Below, piece after piece: positions 1 through 7,077 of a stretch of 19,205 nucleotides of DNA. The notes below the pieces were generated by a model that worked only from the letters and a program-made list of their open reading frames with translations, had not been told where the DNA came from and did no database searches. The stretch comes from Chloroflexi bacterium RBG_16_56_11 (GTDB lineage Bacteria > Chloroflexota > Dehalococcoidia > Dehalococcoidales > RBG-16-60-22): positions 103,939 to 123,143 of the forward strand of contig MGNQ01000053.1 of the NCBI GenBank assembly GCA_001796865.1, in the 5' to 3' direction. Position 1 is the stretch's first letter. Every line of letters begins with the position of its first letter. The position numbers and the translations under genes are program-made.

Positions 1-521
1 TCCGCCAGTTTATCGACAACGTCGCCGGTATCCCGCCAATCGAACCCGACCCTGGCCACGCGACGCTGAATCTCGTGGGCGTAGCCCAGGGAAGGCATGG
101 ACTTCGGCACACCTTCGAGCATAGACGTCTCACTGTCTCTTTCTTCCCGCTTCAGGAGCTCCCAGTTATGCATGACTTCCTCGGCGTCCGCGGCCCGGCC
201 GGCACCGAAGACATGGGGATGGCGGCGCACTATTTTATTCGCAATGCCCCTGATAACATCGTCCATTCCGAACTCTCCCGAGTCCCGGGCAATCTGGGCA
301 TGGAGGACTATCTGTAAGAGCAGGTCTCCCAGCTCCTCGCATAGTTTCTCCGCATCTCCCCGGTCGAGCGTCTCGAGGACCTCGTAGCACTCGGTGAGCA
401 GGTTTTCCCGCAGAGATTGGTGGGTCTGCTGGCGGTCCCAGGGACAACCGTCCGGCGCTCGCAGCCGGGCGATTATCTTCACCAGGGACTCGAACTGGCT
501 CATATCGCTGTTTGAAGACAA
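1..521 (-). CDS. mazG: MazG-family nucleoside triphosphate pyrophosphohydrolase (partial, C-terminus off the window)
   Basis: MazG enzymes hydrolyse (d)NTPs to the monophosphate and pyrophosphate, cleaning aberrant nucleotides from the pool. I translated the minus strand from 521 to the window edge. It reads MSQFESLVKIIARLRAPDGC and continues with the family hallmark PWDRQQTHQSLREN. The metal-binding helix ECYEVLETLD...EELGDLLLQIVLH follows, then RRHPHVFG and the NWELLKREER segment. About 173 residues are visible of the roughly 260 usual for a two-domain MazG, so the second domain lies outside. I prefer a TTG start at 521 because AAGGAGG lies 4 nt upstream. The ATG at 503 is in frame but 22 nt from that site. 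It follows fmt by 71 bp in the same direction and may be co-transcribed with it. Confidence 0.93.
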   Translation of the reverse strand, partial: MSSNSDMSQFESLVKIIARLRAPDGCPWDRQQTHQSLRENLLTECYEVLETLDRGDAEKLCEELGDLLLQIVLHAQIARDSGEFGMDDVIRGIANKIVRRHPHVFGAGRAADAEEVMHNWELLKREERDSETSMLEGVPKSMPSLGYAHEIQRRVARVGFDWRDTGDVVDKLA

Positions 522-592
522 GCGGCCTCCTTAACATTGATTATACTGTCGGCGGTAATCCGAGGCAACCGGAGGACTCATATAAATAACGG

Positions 593-1522
593 TCAATCGG
601 GCAGCCGGGCCCCGATGAAGTCGCGCTGCCCCCTTAAAAAATCTTCGGCCGACATCGCCTTCCGGCCTTCGAGCTGGAGCGTTTTCACGCCCAGTATACC
701 TTCGCCAGTGCCGACGCCGACCGCCAGCTCACCGGGAAGCTCGAGGACGTGACCGGCCGGGGCGCTGCCGGGAAGGACCGCGGACTCGTTTATTTTAAGC
801 TGTTTGCCGCGCCAGGTTGTGTAGCATCCCGGCCAGGGGTAGAAAGCCCGGACCCTCCGCCAGATATCCACGGCGGGCGAATGCCAGACGATATACCCGT
901 CATCCTTCTTGATACGCCCGGAATAAGTGGCCGCGGACTCGTCCTGTGGCCGCAGGATAATTTCCCCGCGCAACCAGCCGGTTAACGAGTCCCCGAGCAG
1001 GTTAGCGCCAATGAGGGAGAGCCGGGCGGTGAGGGTCCCGGTATTGTCCCGCGGTGAAATCGGGACGGCCGCCGTCGATAGCACGGGACCGGTGTCCAGC
1101 TTCTGAAGGACGAGTTGCGTACTTACGCCGGTAAACTCGTCCCCGGCCAGGATGGCCGCCGCGACCGGGGCCGCACCCCGGTGCCGGGGAAGCAGCGAAA
1201 AGTGAACGTTGAGGCACTGCCGGGAGGGAATATCCAGGACCGCGTGTGTTAAAATCTGCCCGAACGCGCAGACCACGATGACATCGGGTTTAAAGTCAGC
1301 CAGCCGTTGTAAATCCTCCCCTGATTTCAGACCGGGCGGCTGTAGAACCGTCAATCCTAACCGGGCGGCGGCCAGTTTAACGGGCGGCGGGAGCAGGGTG
1401 CGGCCTCTTCCGGCGGGGCGGTCCGGCCGGGTATAGACGGCCACGACCGGAAACCCGTTCAGGACGAGGTATTCCAGGGAAGGGACGGCGGACTCGGGTG
1501 AGCCCATAAATACGATACGCAA
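593..1522 (-). CDS. fmt: Methionyl-tRNA formyltransferase
   Basis: Transfers a formyl group from 10-formyl-tetrahydrofolate to Met-tRNA(fMet) for translation initiation, in the cytoplasm. The protein opens with RIVFMGSPESAVPSL, the typical Fmt N-terminus. It carries LNVHFSLLPRHRGAAPV, with the catalytic Asn105 and His107, and KLDTGPVL with the third catalytic residue Asp143. The C-terminal OB-like domain contains WRRVRAFYPWPG. I start it at TTG 1522 (309 aa) because CGGAGG is correctly spaced there and this matches the family N-terminus. An in-frame ATG at 1552 would add ten unconserved residues (MLEFFIRRPS). Length fits the family (about 310 aa). It is divergent from dnaA and upstream of mazG. 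Confidence 0.96.
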   Translation of the reverse strand: MRIVFMGSPESAVPSLEYLVLNGFPVVAVYTRPDRPAGRGRTLLPPPVKLAAARLGLTVLQPPGLKSGEDLQRLADFKPDVIVVCAFGQILTHAVLDIPSRQCLNVHFSLLPRHRGAAPVAAAILAGDEFTGVSTQLVLQKLDTGPVLSTAAVPISPRDNTGTLTARLSLIGANLLGDSLTGWLRGEIILRPQDESAATYSGRIKKDDGYIVWHSPAVDIWRRVRAFYPWPGCYTTWRGKQLKINESAVLPGSAPAGHVLELPGELAVGVGTGEGILGVKTLQLEGRKAMSAEDFLRGQRDFIGARLPD

Positions 1523-1855
1523 TGATGGCCTCCGGATGAAAAATTCTAGCATTTATTAAATTTTTACACAACCGGACATTATAGACGGGCAACCCCTGAA
1601 AACCAGCAAAAAACACAGTTTTTAAGAGTTTGAGAAGGTCGGCACTTCAAAAAAATGGCTGTCTGTTGGTTAAAAAATGATTTGCATGGTGACGGGGACG
1701 GGAGTATGCTAGTTCATGTTAAAAACTTAAACATTCCTTACTTTTGTTCCCTTTGACCCGCCGCGACAGGCAGGAAATCCAAGTTTTTTTCTATGGGGTA
1801 AACATGTGCCTTTTTGGGGGCGGGAGGGGTGAAAGCTGGATCGTGAAAATCCACT
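1523..1855. promoter_or_regulatory. Divergent fmt/dnaA intergenic region
   Basis: This 333-bp gap holds no credible gene. For fmt (leftward) the best promoter is TTGTGT at 1566-1571 and an extended -10, TGC-TAGAAT, at 1543-1548 with a 17-bp spacer. It would give a very short leader. A perfect TATAAT also reads leftward at 1578-1583 but has no good -35. For dnaA (rightward) the best candidate is TTGCAT at 1682-1687, 17 bp, TATGCT at 1705-1710, which is weak and leaves a leader of about 140 nt. TTTTACACA at 1562-1570 is one mismatch from a DnaA box (TTATNCACA). No well-spaced Shine-Dalgarno precedes the dnaA ATG. Confidence 0.4.
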
Positions 1856-3208
1856 ATGGAAACGACTAAAAACCGGAGTGCCCAGGAAATATGGGACATA
1901 GCTCTCGGCGAACTCCAAGTCCAGGTGAGCAAACCCAACTACAGGACATGGTTCAGCAAGACTACCGGCCTGGGCTATCAAAACGGACAATTCGTCATCG
2001 GGGTGCCGAACACCTTCGCCGCGGAATACCTGGAAAAGAACCAGCGCTCGCTCATCGAAAAGGCGGTCGGTGCCCTGACGTGTCCGGGCGTGCAGATTGC
2101 CTTCCAGGTGAACGGAAAGTCCCTTCACCAAGAAACCCGGGCCGGCGCGCCCAACACACCAGCAGGTACGGTGTCCAGCCACATGAACCCGAACTACGTT
2201 TTCGACACGTTCATAGAAGGTAACGGCAACCGCTTGGCGCGCGCCGCGGCCCTCTCTGTAGCGCAGAATCCGGGCTGCACGTACAATCCTCTGTTTATTT
2301 ACGGTGGGGCGGGGCTGGGTAAAACGCACCTGCTCCATGCCATCGGGCACGCCGCGGCGGCGAACCACAACAATGTCATCTGCACCAGCGCTGAACAGTT
2401 CACCAACGAGTTCATCATCGCGCTGCGGGAAAAAAACACCGAGGAGTTCCGCAACAAGTACCGCAACATCGGGATGTTGCTTATCGACGACATCCAGTTC
2501 ATCAGCGGCAAAGAACAGACCGAAGAGTCTTTCTTCCACACGTTCAATGAACTGCACAACAATAACCGGCAGATAGTCATCACGAGCGATTGCCCCCCGA
2601 AGTCCATGCCCCTGGTAGAAGAACGGCTGAGGTCGCGCTTCGAATGGGGCCTGCTCGTCGATATACAGCCGCCGGACTACGAGACGCGCCTGGCGATACT
2701 CCGGTCCAAGGCCCGGAACACGGCAGCCGAAGTCCCGCCGGATGTACTCGAACTCATTGCGCGGCGAAACACGGGAAACATCAGGACACTGGAAGGTTCC
2801 CTTAACCGGGTTGTCGCTTTCGCCAAACTACTACATGTCATTCCCACGGCCGATATCGCGACGCAAGCCCTCGAGGATGTCGGCAAAAAGGAATACACGG
2901 CGGATGTCATCACCCCGGCGACGATTATCAAGGCCGTCGCCGCGAGCTTTCAGATGACGCTCGAAGACCTCATGGGACGAAAACGGGACAAGGATACCAT
3001 ACTGGCGCGCCGGCTGGCGATGTACCTGCTGCGCAAGGAGACCAACTACTCGCTGGCCCAGATAGGCCGCGAACTCGGGAACAGAGACGCCGCCGCGGTG
3101 ACGACAGCCTGCCAGAAAATGACTGTGGACATCGACAAAAGCCCGTTCCTGACCCGCAAGCTCCGCGACATCCGGCAGAACCTGCAACCCGCGACCGCCA
3201 ACCCCTGA
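1856..3208 (+). CDS. dnaA: Chromosomal replication initiator DnaA, with an atypical DNA-binding signature
   Basis: AAA+ initiator that binds and opens the replication origin. Domain I spans about residues 8-85 (EIWDIALGEL, YRTWF, PNTFAAEYLE). A short linker of about 25 residues follows. Domain III starts near NPNYVFDTFIEG, with Walker A GGAGLGKTH (150-158) and Walker B LLIDDIQF (208-215), and includes RLRSRFEWG, the arginine-finger region. Domain IV covers about 350-450. Its signature reads GRELGNRDAAAVTTACQKM (404-422), where well-studied DnaA proteins have GGRDHTTVxHA. The base-contacting His-Thr and the next Thr are all Ala (412-414). At 450 aa the length is normal. I start at ATG 1856 although the ribosome site is weak, because domain I begins there. 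The AT-rich gap between it and obg is the candidate origin. Confidence 0.96.
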   Translation: METTKNRSAQEIWDIALGELQVQVSKPNYRTWFSKTTGLGYQNGQFVIGVPNTFAAEYLEKNQRSLIEKAVGALTCPGVQIAFQVNGKSLHQETRAGAPNTPAGTVSSHMNPNYVFDTFIEGNGNRLARAAALSVAQNPGCTYNPLFIYGGAGLGKTHLLHAIGHAAAANHNNVICTSAEQFTNEFIIALREKNTEEFRNKYRNIGMLLIDDIQFISGKEQTEESFFHTFNELHNNNRQIVITSDCPPKSMPLVEERLRSRFEWGLLVDIQPPDYETRLAILRSKARNTAAEVPPDVLELIARRNTGNIRTLEGSLNRVVAFAKLLHVIPTADIATQALEDVGKKEYTADVITPATIIKAVAASFQMTLEDLMGRKRDKDTILARRLAMYLLRKETNYSLAQIGRELGNRDAAAVTTACQKMTVDIDKSPFLTRKLRDIRQNLQPATANP

Positions 3209-3457
3209 CCCGTAAAGAGCATTACAATCTTTTGTTTCCTCTTTTTTCCCGGGATTTTCATTGGTCGCTTTTTGGGATTATCTTGCTTATCTTTTGTTGA
3301 TTTTTTCTAATTCCAACCGCTCGGCACGAATTCAAAATAGCTAATACTCTATATTAATTCACCTGTTATTATTAGTGTTTATTATACCAATACATCCGAT
3401 AATCAATGTTGTATAATCAAAATACCATTATATTTTTTGTTGATATCCTGTTGTATC
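3209..3457. other. Candidate replication origin (oriC), AT-rich gap between dnaA and obg
   Basis: No gene is present. Hand count over 3211-3457 gives 75 G+C of 247 (30%), and 3331-3440 is only about 22% GC, against 56% in dnaA and 65% in obg. Plus-strand G versus C switches sign across it: 136 G to 169 C in 2101-2640, then 188 G to 123 C in 3481-3960. No TTATNCACA box is visible. The nearest 7-of-9 matches are at 3355-3363, 3382-3390 and, on the other strand, 3438-3446. Repeated words are TTTTGTTGAT (3292-3301 and 3435-3444), ATAATCAA (3399-3406 and 3413-3420) and TGTTGTAT (3407-3414 and 3449-3456). Confidence 0.6.
3412..3417 (+). promoter_or_regulatory. Candidate obg promoter -10 box
   Basis: A perfect TATAAT lies 40 bp before the obg start. 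At 17-bp spacing the upstream hexamer is AATACA (3389-3394), which matches TTGACA only in its last three bases. It would drive the obg-nadD-flavoprotein set. It overlaps the candidate origin, so the AT-richness may be coincidental. Confidence 0.4.
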
Positions 3458-4741
3458 ATGTACGATAAAGCGGAAATAAAGGCGAAAGGCGGCGATGGAG
3501 GGAACGGCGTTATTGCCTTCCGGAGGGAGAAGTACATACCTTACGGGGGGCCGGACGGCGGCGACGGAGGTAGGGGTGGGGATGTGATAATCAGGGCCAG
3601 CGGCGCCATCGACAGCCTGCGCGGCTACCGGGGGAAAAAGTACTACCGCGCCGGGAAGGGCAGCCACGGGCAGGGTAGTCGTAAGCATGGCCGGAACGGA
3701 GCCGACCTTTTCCTGGAGGTGCCTACGGGAACCATCGTGACGGCCGGGAACGAAGACGGTACCGTCGAGGCCATCGCCGACCTGGAAAAACCGGGCGACG
3801 CCGTGGTCGTGGCCCGGGGCGGTAGGGGCGGGTGGGGGAACACCCACTATACCTCGGCGACCAACCAGGCACCGCGTATCGCCCAGAGAGGCGAGCCAGG
3901 AGAAGAGAGGAACATCTTCCTGGAGATGAGGCTGATCGCGGATGTCGGTATCATTGGATATCCCAACGCCGGGAAGTCGACATTGCTGGCGGCGGCATCG
4001 GCCGCCCGGCCGAAGGTTGCCAGCTATCCGTTCACCACGCTCGAACCGGTACTCGGGGTGGTCGAGGCGGGGGAAGAGAGCTTCGTTATGGCCGAGATAC
4101 CGGGCTTGATAGAGGGGGCGCACCAGGGACGGGGCCTGGGACACGATTTTCTGCGACATGCCATGCGCACCAAGGTACTGATACATATAATCGATGGGAG
4201 CTCGGGGTCACCCGTGAAAAACATGCTCAACATCAACGATGAGCTCAACCGGTTCGACCCGGCATTGGCCAGAAAAGAGCAGATAGTAGCTCTGAACAAG
4301 ATAGACATGGAAGGGGTGCGGGAGCGCTTGAAAGAAATAAGGAGAGAGATGGAGGGCGCCGGCGTCAGGGCACATTATATATCGGCGGCCACGGGGGAGG
4401 GGATAGGCGGACTCATGGAAGCGGCCCTAAAGGTGTTGCGGACCGAGACCACCAGAGTTGAGAGGGTTCCCGTGGTGGAGAAGGTCTTCCGTCCCCGGCC
4501 CAGGGAGGGTGGTATCAACGTCAGCCGGGTTGGCGACGAGTTTGTCATAACGGCGCCGGGGCTTGACCGGATTATGGTCGGGACGGGGGTGGGACCCGGC
4601 GAACTGCGGTGGCAGCTCAACTACCAACTGACGGGCATGGGGGTAAACAAAATTCTGAAGAAGGCCGGGGCCAAGCCAGGCGATAAAGTACGCTGTGGAG
4701 AGCTGACGTGGGAATGGACGGCGACGGGAGGGAAGGCGTGA
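3458..4741 (+). CDS. obgE: Obg family GTPase (ribosome assembly / stress)
   Basis: Essential GTPase that associates with the 50S subunit and links ribosome maturation to growth and (p)ppGpp. The glycine-rich Obg fold is at about 1-158 (GGDGGNG, FRREKYIPYGGPDGGDGG). The G domain carries G1 GYPNAGKST (167-175), G3 EIPGLIEGA (from 213), G4 NKID and G5 SAATGEG. The C-terminal OCT domain ends in GELTWEW. It is 427 aa, the usual length. I use ATG 3458 (MYDKAEIKAKGG), which matches family N-termini. An in-frame TTG at 3437 adds seven unconserved residues. Odd points: no Shine-Dalgarno is visible, and the usual Asp of the G3 motif is Glu213. The stop overlaps the nadD start (GTGA). Confidence 0.97.
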   Translation: MYDKAEIKAKGGDGGNGVIAFRREKYIPYGGPDGGDGGRGGDVIIRASGAIDSLRGYRGKKYYRAGKGSHGQGSRKHGRNGADLFLEVPTGTIVTAGNEDGTVEAIADLEKPGDAVVVARGGRGGWGNTHYTSATNQAPRIAQRGEPGEERNIFLEMRLIADVGIIGYPNAGKSTLLAAASAARPKVASYPFTTLEPVLGVVEAGEESFVMAEIPGLIEGAHQGRGLGHDFLRHAMRTKVLIHIIDGSSGSPVKNMLNINDELNRFDPALARKEQIVALNKIDMEGVRERLKEIRREMEGAGVRAHYISAATGEGIGGLMEAALKVLRTETTRVERVPVVEKVFRPRPREGGINVSRVGDEFVITAPGLDRIMVGTGVGPGELRWQLNYQLTGMGVNKILKKAGAKPGDKVRCGELTWEWTATGGKA

Positions 4742-5337
4742 AGCACGGCGTGCTCGGAGGGACGTTCGACCCCGTGCACCTGGGGCATATCAAGATGGCC
4801 GAGGAAGCCAGGGTGGCGCTCGGTCTCCGGGGGGTCATCCTGGTACCGGCCGGCCAGCCGATGACACGGACACAGCGGGGGTTGACGCCCGCCGCGCAAC
4901 GCCTGGAGATGCTGCGGCTGGCACTGGCGGCGAACCCGCACCTGGTCGTGTCCACCATAGAAATAGATAGGCCCGGTCCGTCGTACACGGTGGAAACGAT
5001 AGACGCGCTGAGGCGACAGTTCGGCAGCGGGGACGAACTATACTTCATCCTGGGGTGGGACAGCCTGGCGCAGATAGCGCAGTGGCGGGAGCCATCGCGA
5101 ATCATCGAGATGTGTTCGCTCGCGGCGATCCCGCGGCCGGGATATACCCGCCCCGACCTTGATAAGCTGGAAGCTGACGTACCGGGTATCAAAAGGCGCG
5201 TGATTTTCCTGGAAGAGCCGCGGCTCGATATCAGCGCCATGGAAATCAGGGAAAAAGTGTCGAGGGGCGAAGCCATCGATCACCTCGTGCCCGGACCGGT
5301 CGCCGAATATATCAAAAAACACAAACTGTACCGTTAA
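4738..5337 (+). CDS. nadD: Nicotinate-nucleotide adenylyltransferase
   Basis: Joins nicotinate mononucleotide and ATP to give deamido-NAD in NAD biosynthesis. The nucleotidyltransferase motif GGTFDPVHLGH sits at residues 6-16. The second signature near the C-terminus reads ISAMEIREKV, equivalent to the usual ISSTxIR, and the ending AEYIKKHKLYR is typical. The GTG at 4738 is chosen because GGGAGG precedes it at proper spacing and VKHGVLGGTFDP then starts as expected. It overlaps the obg stop by four bases, which implies translational coupling. At 199 aa the length is normal. An obg-nadD neighbourhood is common in bacteria. No rsfS gene follows; an iron-sulfur flavoprotein does. Confidence 0.95.
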   Translation: MKHGVLGGTFDPVHLGHIKMAEEARVALGLRGVILVPAGQPMTRTQRGLTPAAQRLEMLRLALAANPHLVVSTIEIDRPGPSYTVETIDALRRQFGSGDELYFILGWDSLAQIAQWREPSRIIEMCSLAAIPRPGYTRPDLDKLEADVPGIKRRVIFLEEPRLDISAMEIREKVSRGEAIDHLVPGPVAEYIKKHKLYR

Positions 5338-5346
5338 GGAGGAACC

Positions 5347-5913
5347 ATGCTAAAAGCGGTCGGCATCGTCGGGAGCCCGCGAAAGGGCGGCAACACCGAA
5401 ATTCTCACGGCCCACTGCCTGAAAGCGATCGCCGAAGAGGGCCTGGCCACGGAACTGGTAAAGCTGGCGGGACTGAGCATCGCCGGCTGTACCGCCTGCG
5501 GCTACTGCTTCGAAAATGAGGGGTGCAATATCGAGGACGATTTTCCGGCCATCTACGAAAAGATGGCCGGGGCGGACGTTCTTATCATCGGTTCGCCGGT
5601 CTACTTCAGCTCGGCACCGGCCATGGTCAAAGGCCTCCTGGAGAGGGTCGGATTCATGTCGGGCCGCAAGGGTGTCTTCGCCGGCAAGGTCGGCGGCCCG
5701 CTGGTGGTGGCCCGGAGGGCGGGTCAAAACTATACCTTCACGGAGCTCCTCCTCTGGTTCCACATCATGCAGATAGTCAATCCGGGGTCGATATACTGGA
5801 ACGTGGCGTTCGGGAGGGAAAAGGGGGAGGTCCAGAACGACCAGGAGGGGATGAACATCGCCTGGCACTTCGGCAAGAACGTCGCCAGGGTAGCGAAAAA
5901 GCTCAGGGGATAA
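5347..5913 (+). CDS. Iron-sulfur flavoprotein, NADPH-dependent FMN reductase-like (Isf type)
   Basis: Flavodoxin-fold redox protein. The phosphate-binding loop GSPRKGGNTEIL (9-20) binds FMN. The compact cysteine cluster CTACGYCFENEGC (Cys48, 51, 54, 60; CX2CX2CX5C) matches the 4Fe-4S motif of archaeal/bacterial Isf proteins, which pass electrons between ferredoxin and acceptors and help in oxygen detoxification. GSPVYFSSAPAMVKGLLER is the second flavin-contact segment. At 188 aa it matches short Isf relatives. AAGGAGG immediately follows the nadD stop, 9 bp before this ATG, so it is the third gene of the obg operon. The physiological acceptor cannot be read from sequence. Confidence 0.85.
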   Translation: MLKAVGIVGSPRKGGNTEILTAHCLKAIAEEGLATELVKLAGLSIAGCTACGYCFENEGCNIEDDFPAIYEKMAGADVLIIGSPVYFSSAPAMVKGLLERVGFMSGRKGVFAGKVGGPLVVARRAGQNYTFTELLLWFHIMQIVNPGSIYWNVAFGREKGEVQNDQEGMNIAWHFGKNVARVAKKLRG

Positions 5914-6008
5914 TAAAAGATATCGACGCACCGGTACAATGGCCAATTTATTAACTACAACGCTTTTGGCGGCATATCAGGAGCCGGCCGTGGCCCTTAA
6001 AACCTGGC

Positions 6009-6038
6009 TGGTCACCGGCCGCGTTCCTATCCTATAAT
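6009..6038 (+). promoter_or_regulatory. Candidate promoter of the hydratase pair
   Basis: TGGTCA (6009-6014), an 18-bp spacer and a perfect TATAAT (6033-6038) lie 18 bp before the GTG start. The transcript would begin almost at the GAGG ribosome site (6046-6049). The rest of the 143-bp gap after the flavoprotein has an imperfect hairpin at about 5984-6024 without a T-run. Confidence 0.4.
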
Positions 6039-6056
6039 GGAAAACGAGGTACCACG

Positions 6057-6482
6057 GTGAATGAAGAGTCGGTGATCAGCCCGGAGCTGGAATGCCTGCT
6101 TAACGTCGAGCTGGGGCCGGACGTCTACGAGATAGAGAAGGGGATGGTCCGGAGGTTCGTCGAGGCCATCGACGATTCCAATCCGCGCTGGCGGGAGGTA
6201 GCCCCGCCGACGTTTCCTGCCGCGCTAGTGCCTACCAGCCTGATTCACCGACTCTTTAACGCAAAGTCGCGGCTGACCAGGCTGCTCAACGGCGCCAGCG
6301 AGCTCGAGTATTTTTATCCCATCAGGGTCGGTGACGTCATCTCGGTCACGGCGAAACTCACGCGGCTGCGGCAGATGGAGGGTAAGGAGGGCACGACCCT
6401 GTTCATGTTCACCGAGGCGACCTACACCAACCAGCGGGGCGAGGTGGCGGTGAAGGGGAAGAACACCTACATCAAATACTAG
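6057..6482 (+). CDS. FAS1-like / MaoC N-terminal-type dehydratase subunit (HadA-like)
   Basis: Single hot-dog-fold protein of the MaoC_dehydrat_N type. It typically forms a heterodimer with a catalytic MaoC subunit to hydrate or dehydrate enoyl-/3-hydroxyacyl-CoA. Visible hallmarks are the N-terminal MVRRFVEAIDDSNPRW, the family phrase APPTFPAAL, and the strand block ASELEYFYPIRVGDVISV. The catalytic Asp-x-His pair is not seen, as expected for the partner subunit. GTG 6057 is chosen because GAGG lies 7 nt upstream. At 141 aa it is a one-domain form. Only 9 bp separate it from the next gene, which supplies the catalytic residues. The acyl-CoA substrate is unknown. Confidence 0.85.
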   Translation: MNEESVISPELECLLNVELGPDVYEIEKGMVRRFVEAIDDSNPRWREVAPPTFPAALVPTSLIHRLFNAKSRLTRLLNGASELEYFYPIRVGDVISVTAKLTRLRQMEGKEGTTLFMFTEATYTNQRGEVAVKGKNTYIKY

Positions 6483-6491
6483 GCGGATGAG

Positions 6492-6923
6492 ATGGCCGGA
6501 CAAATTTATTATGAAGATATCGGCGCGGGAACGGAGATACCGGCGCTGGTAAAGTATCCGACGACCATGCAGTTGGTGAAATACGCCGCGGCTTCTGGCG
6601 ACTACTACCAGATTCATTACGATAAGGACTTCGCCGTGGCGAGCGGACTACCCGGAGTCATCGTGCACGGGTGGCTGGCGCTGTCCTTCCTGGGGCAGAT
6701 GATAACCGACTGGCTCGGCGAGGGCGGAACCATGGTAAAACTCAACGGCAGCTACCGCGGCATGAATAAGGTCAACGAGGACTTATTTTGCCGGGGCAAG
6801 GTGACTAAAAAGTATGCCGAGGACGGGAAGAATCTCGCCCGGGTGGAAATCTGGGTGGAGAATCCCCAGGGCGAAAAGACGGTCACGGGCACGGCAGTGG
6901 TCACGCTGCCGTCGCGCAGCTAG
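6492..6923 (+). CDS. MaoC-like (R)-specific enoyl-CoA hydratase / dehydratase subunit (HadB-like)
   Basis: Catalytic hot-dog subunit. AAASGDYYQIHYDKDFAVASG matches the hydratase-2 signature, with Asp37 and His42 as the dyad. LPGVIVHGWLALSFLGQMI follows, as in MaoC proteins. At 143 aa it contains one domain. It sits 9 bp behind the FAS1-like subunit, so the two should be co-translated and form a heterodimer. The Shine-Dalgarno is weak (GGCGGA). The neighbours give no firm pathway. A role in fatty or aromatic acyl-CoA oxidation is possible given the CoA ligase further downstream, but that is inference. Confidence 0.88.
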   Translation: MAGQIYYEDIGAGTEIPALVKYPTTMQLVKYAAASGDYYQIHYDKDFAVASGLPGVIVHGWLALSFLGQMITDWLGEGGTMVKLNGSYRGMNKVNEDLFCRGKVTKKYAEDGKNLARVEIWVENPQGEKTVTGTAVVTLPSRS

Positions 6924-6937
6924 CGGCTTGTCAGCAA

Positions 6938-6965
6938 TTGCGCAAATGCGCTCTTGCGCAAAAGC
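6938..6965. repeat. TTGCGCAAA tandem repeat, copy A of the GCGCATTTGCGCA family
   Basis: Two 16-bp units begin TTGCGCAAATGC (6938) and TTGCGCAAAAGC (6954), just after the hydratase stop. The reverse complement of 6939-6951 is GCGCATTTGCGCA, found again at 9185-9197 and 9719-9731. It is imperfectly palindromic and has no T-run, so it is not a standard terminator. Confidence 0.6.
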
Positions 6966-6976
6966 ATCGACATCCT

Positions 6977-7005
6977 TTGACATCTCCGGTCGACAGGACT
7001 ATCAT
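6977..7005 (+). promoter_or_regulatory. Archease promoter
   Basis: A perfect TTGACA (6977-6982), a 17-bp spacer and TATCAT (7000-7005, 5 of 6) point at the archease gene. Transcription from about 7012 would give a leader of about 65 nt that contains the iterated GCGCAATTGC and TGCGTAATTGCGTA sequences and no Shine-Dalgarno. Confidence 0.65.
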
Positions 7006-7077
7006 TAAAACCCGCAATCGGTATAGGCGGGCGCAATTGCTCAAAAGAGTAACTGCGTAATTGCGTAGTAACGTAAC

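Noticed and set aside
1562..1570. TTTTACACA as a DnaA box upstream of dnaA
   Set aside because: One mismatch to TTATNCACA, a single copy, on the far (fmt) side of the gap, and it overlaps the fmt -35 candidate. A lone near-match is expected by chance.
1727..2557. Long leftward open frame antisense to dnaA
   Set aside because: It lies opposite a clear dnaA, resembles no known family, and long antisense frames are common in GC-rich genes.
5984..6024. Possible terminator hairpin after the iron-sulfur flavoprotein (CGGCCG arms)
   Set aside because: The stem is interrupted and there is no T-run behind it, so I do not call a Rho-independent terminator.
6938..7077. TTGCGCA repeats as a CRISPR array
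   Set aside because: Units are short (12-16 bp), irregularly spaced, without uniform spacers, and no cas gene is present.
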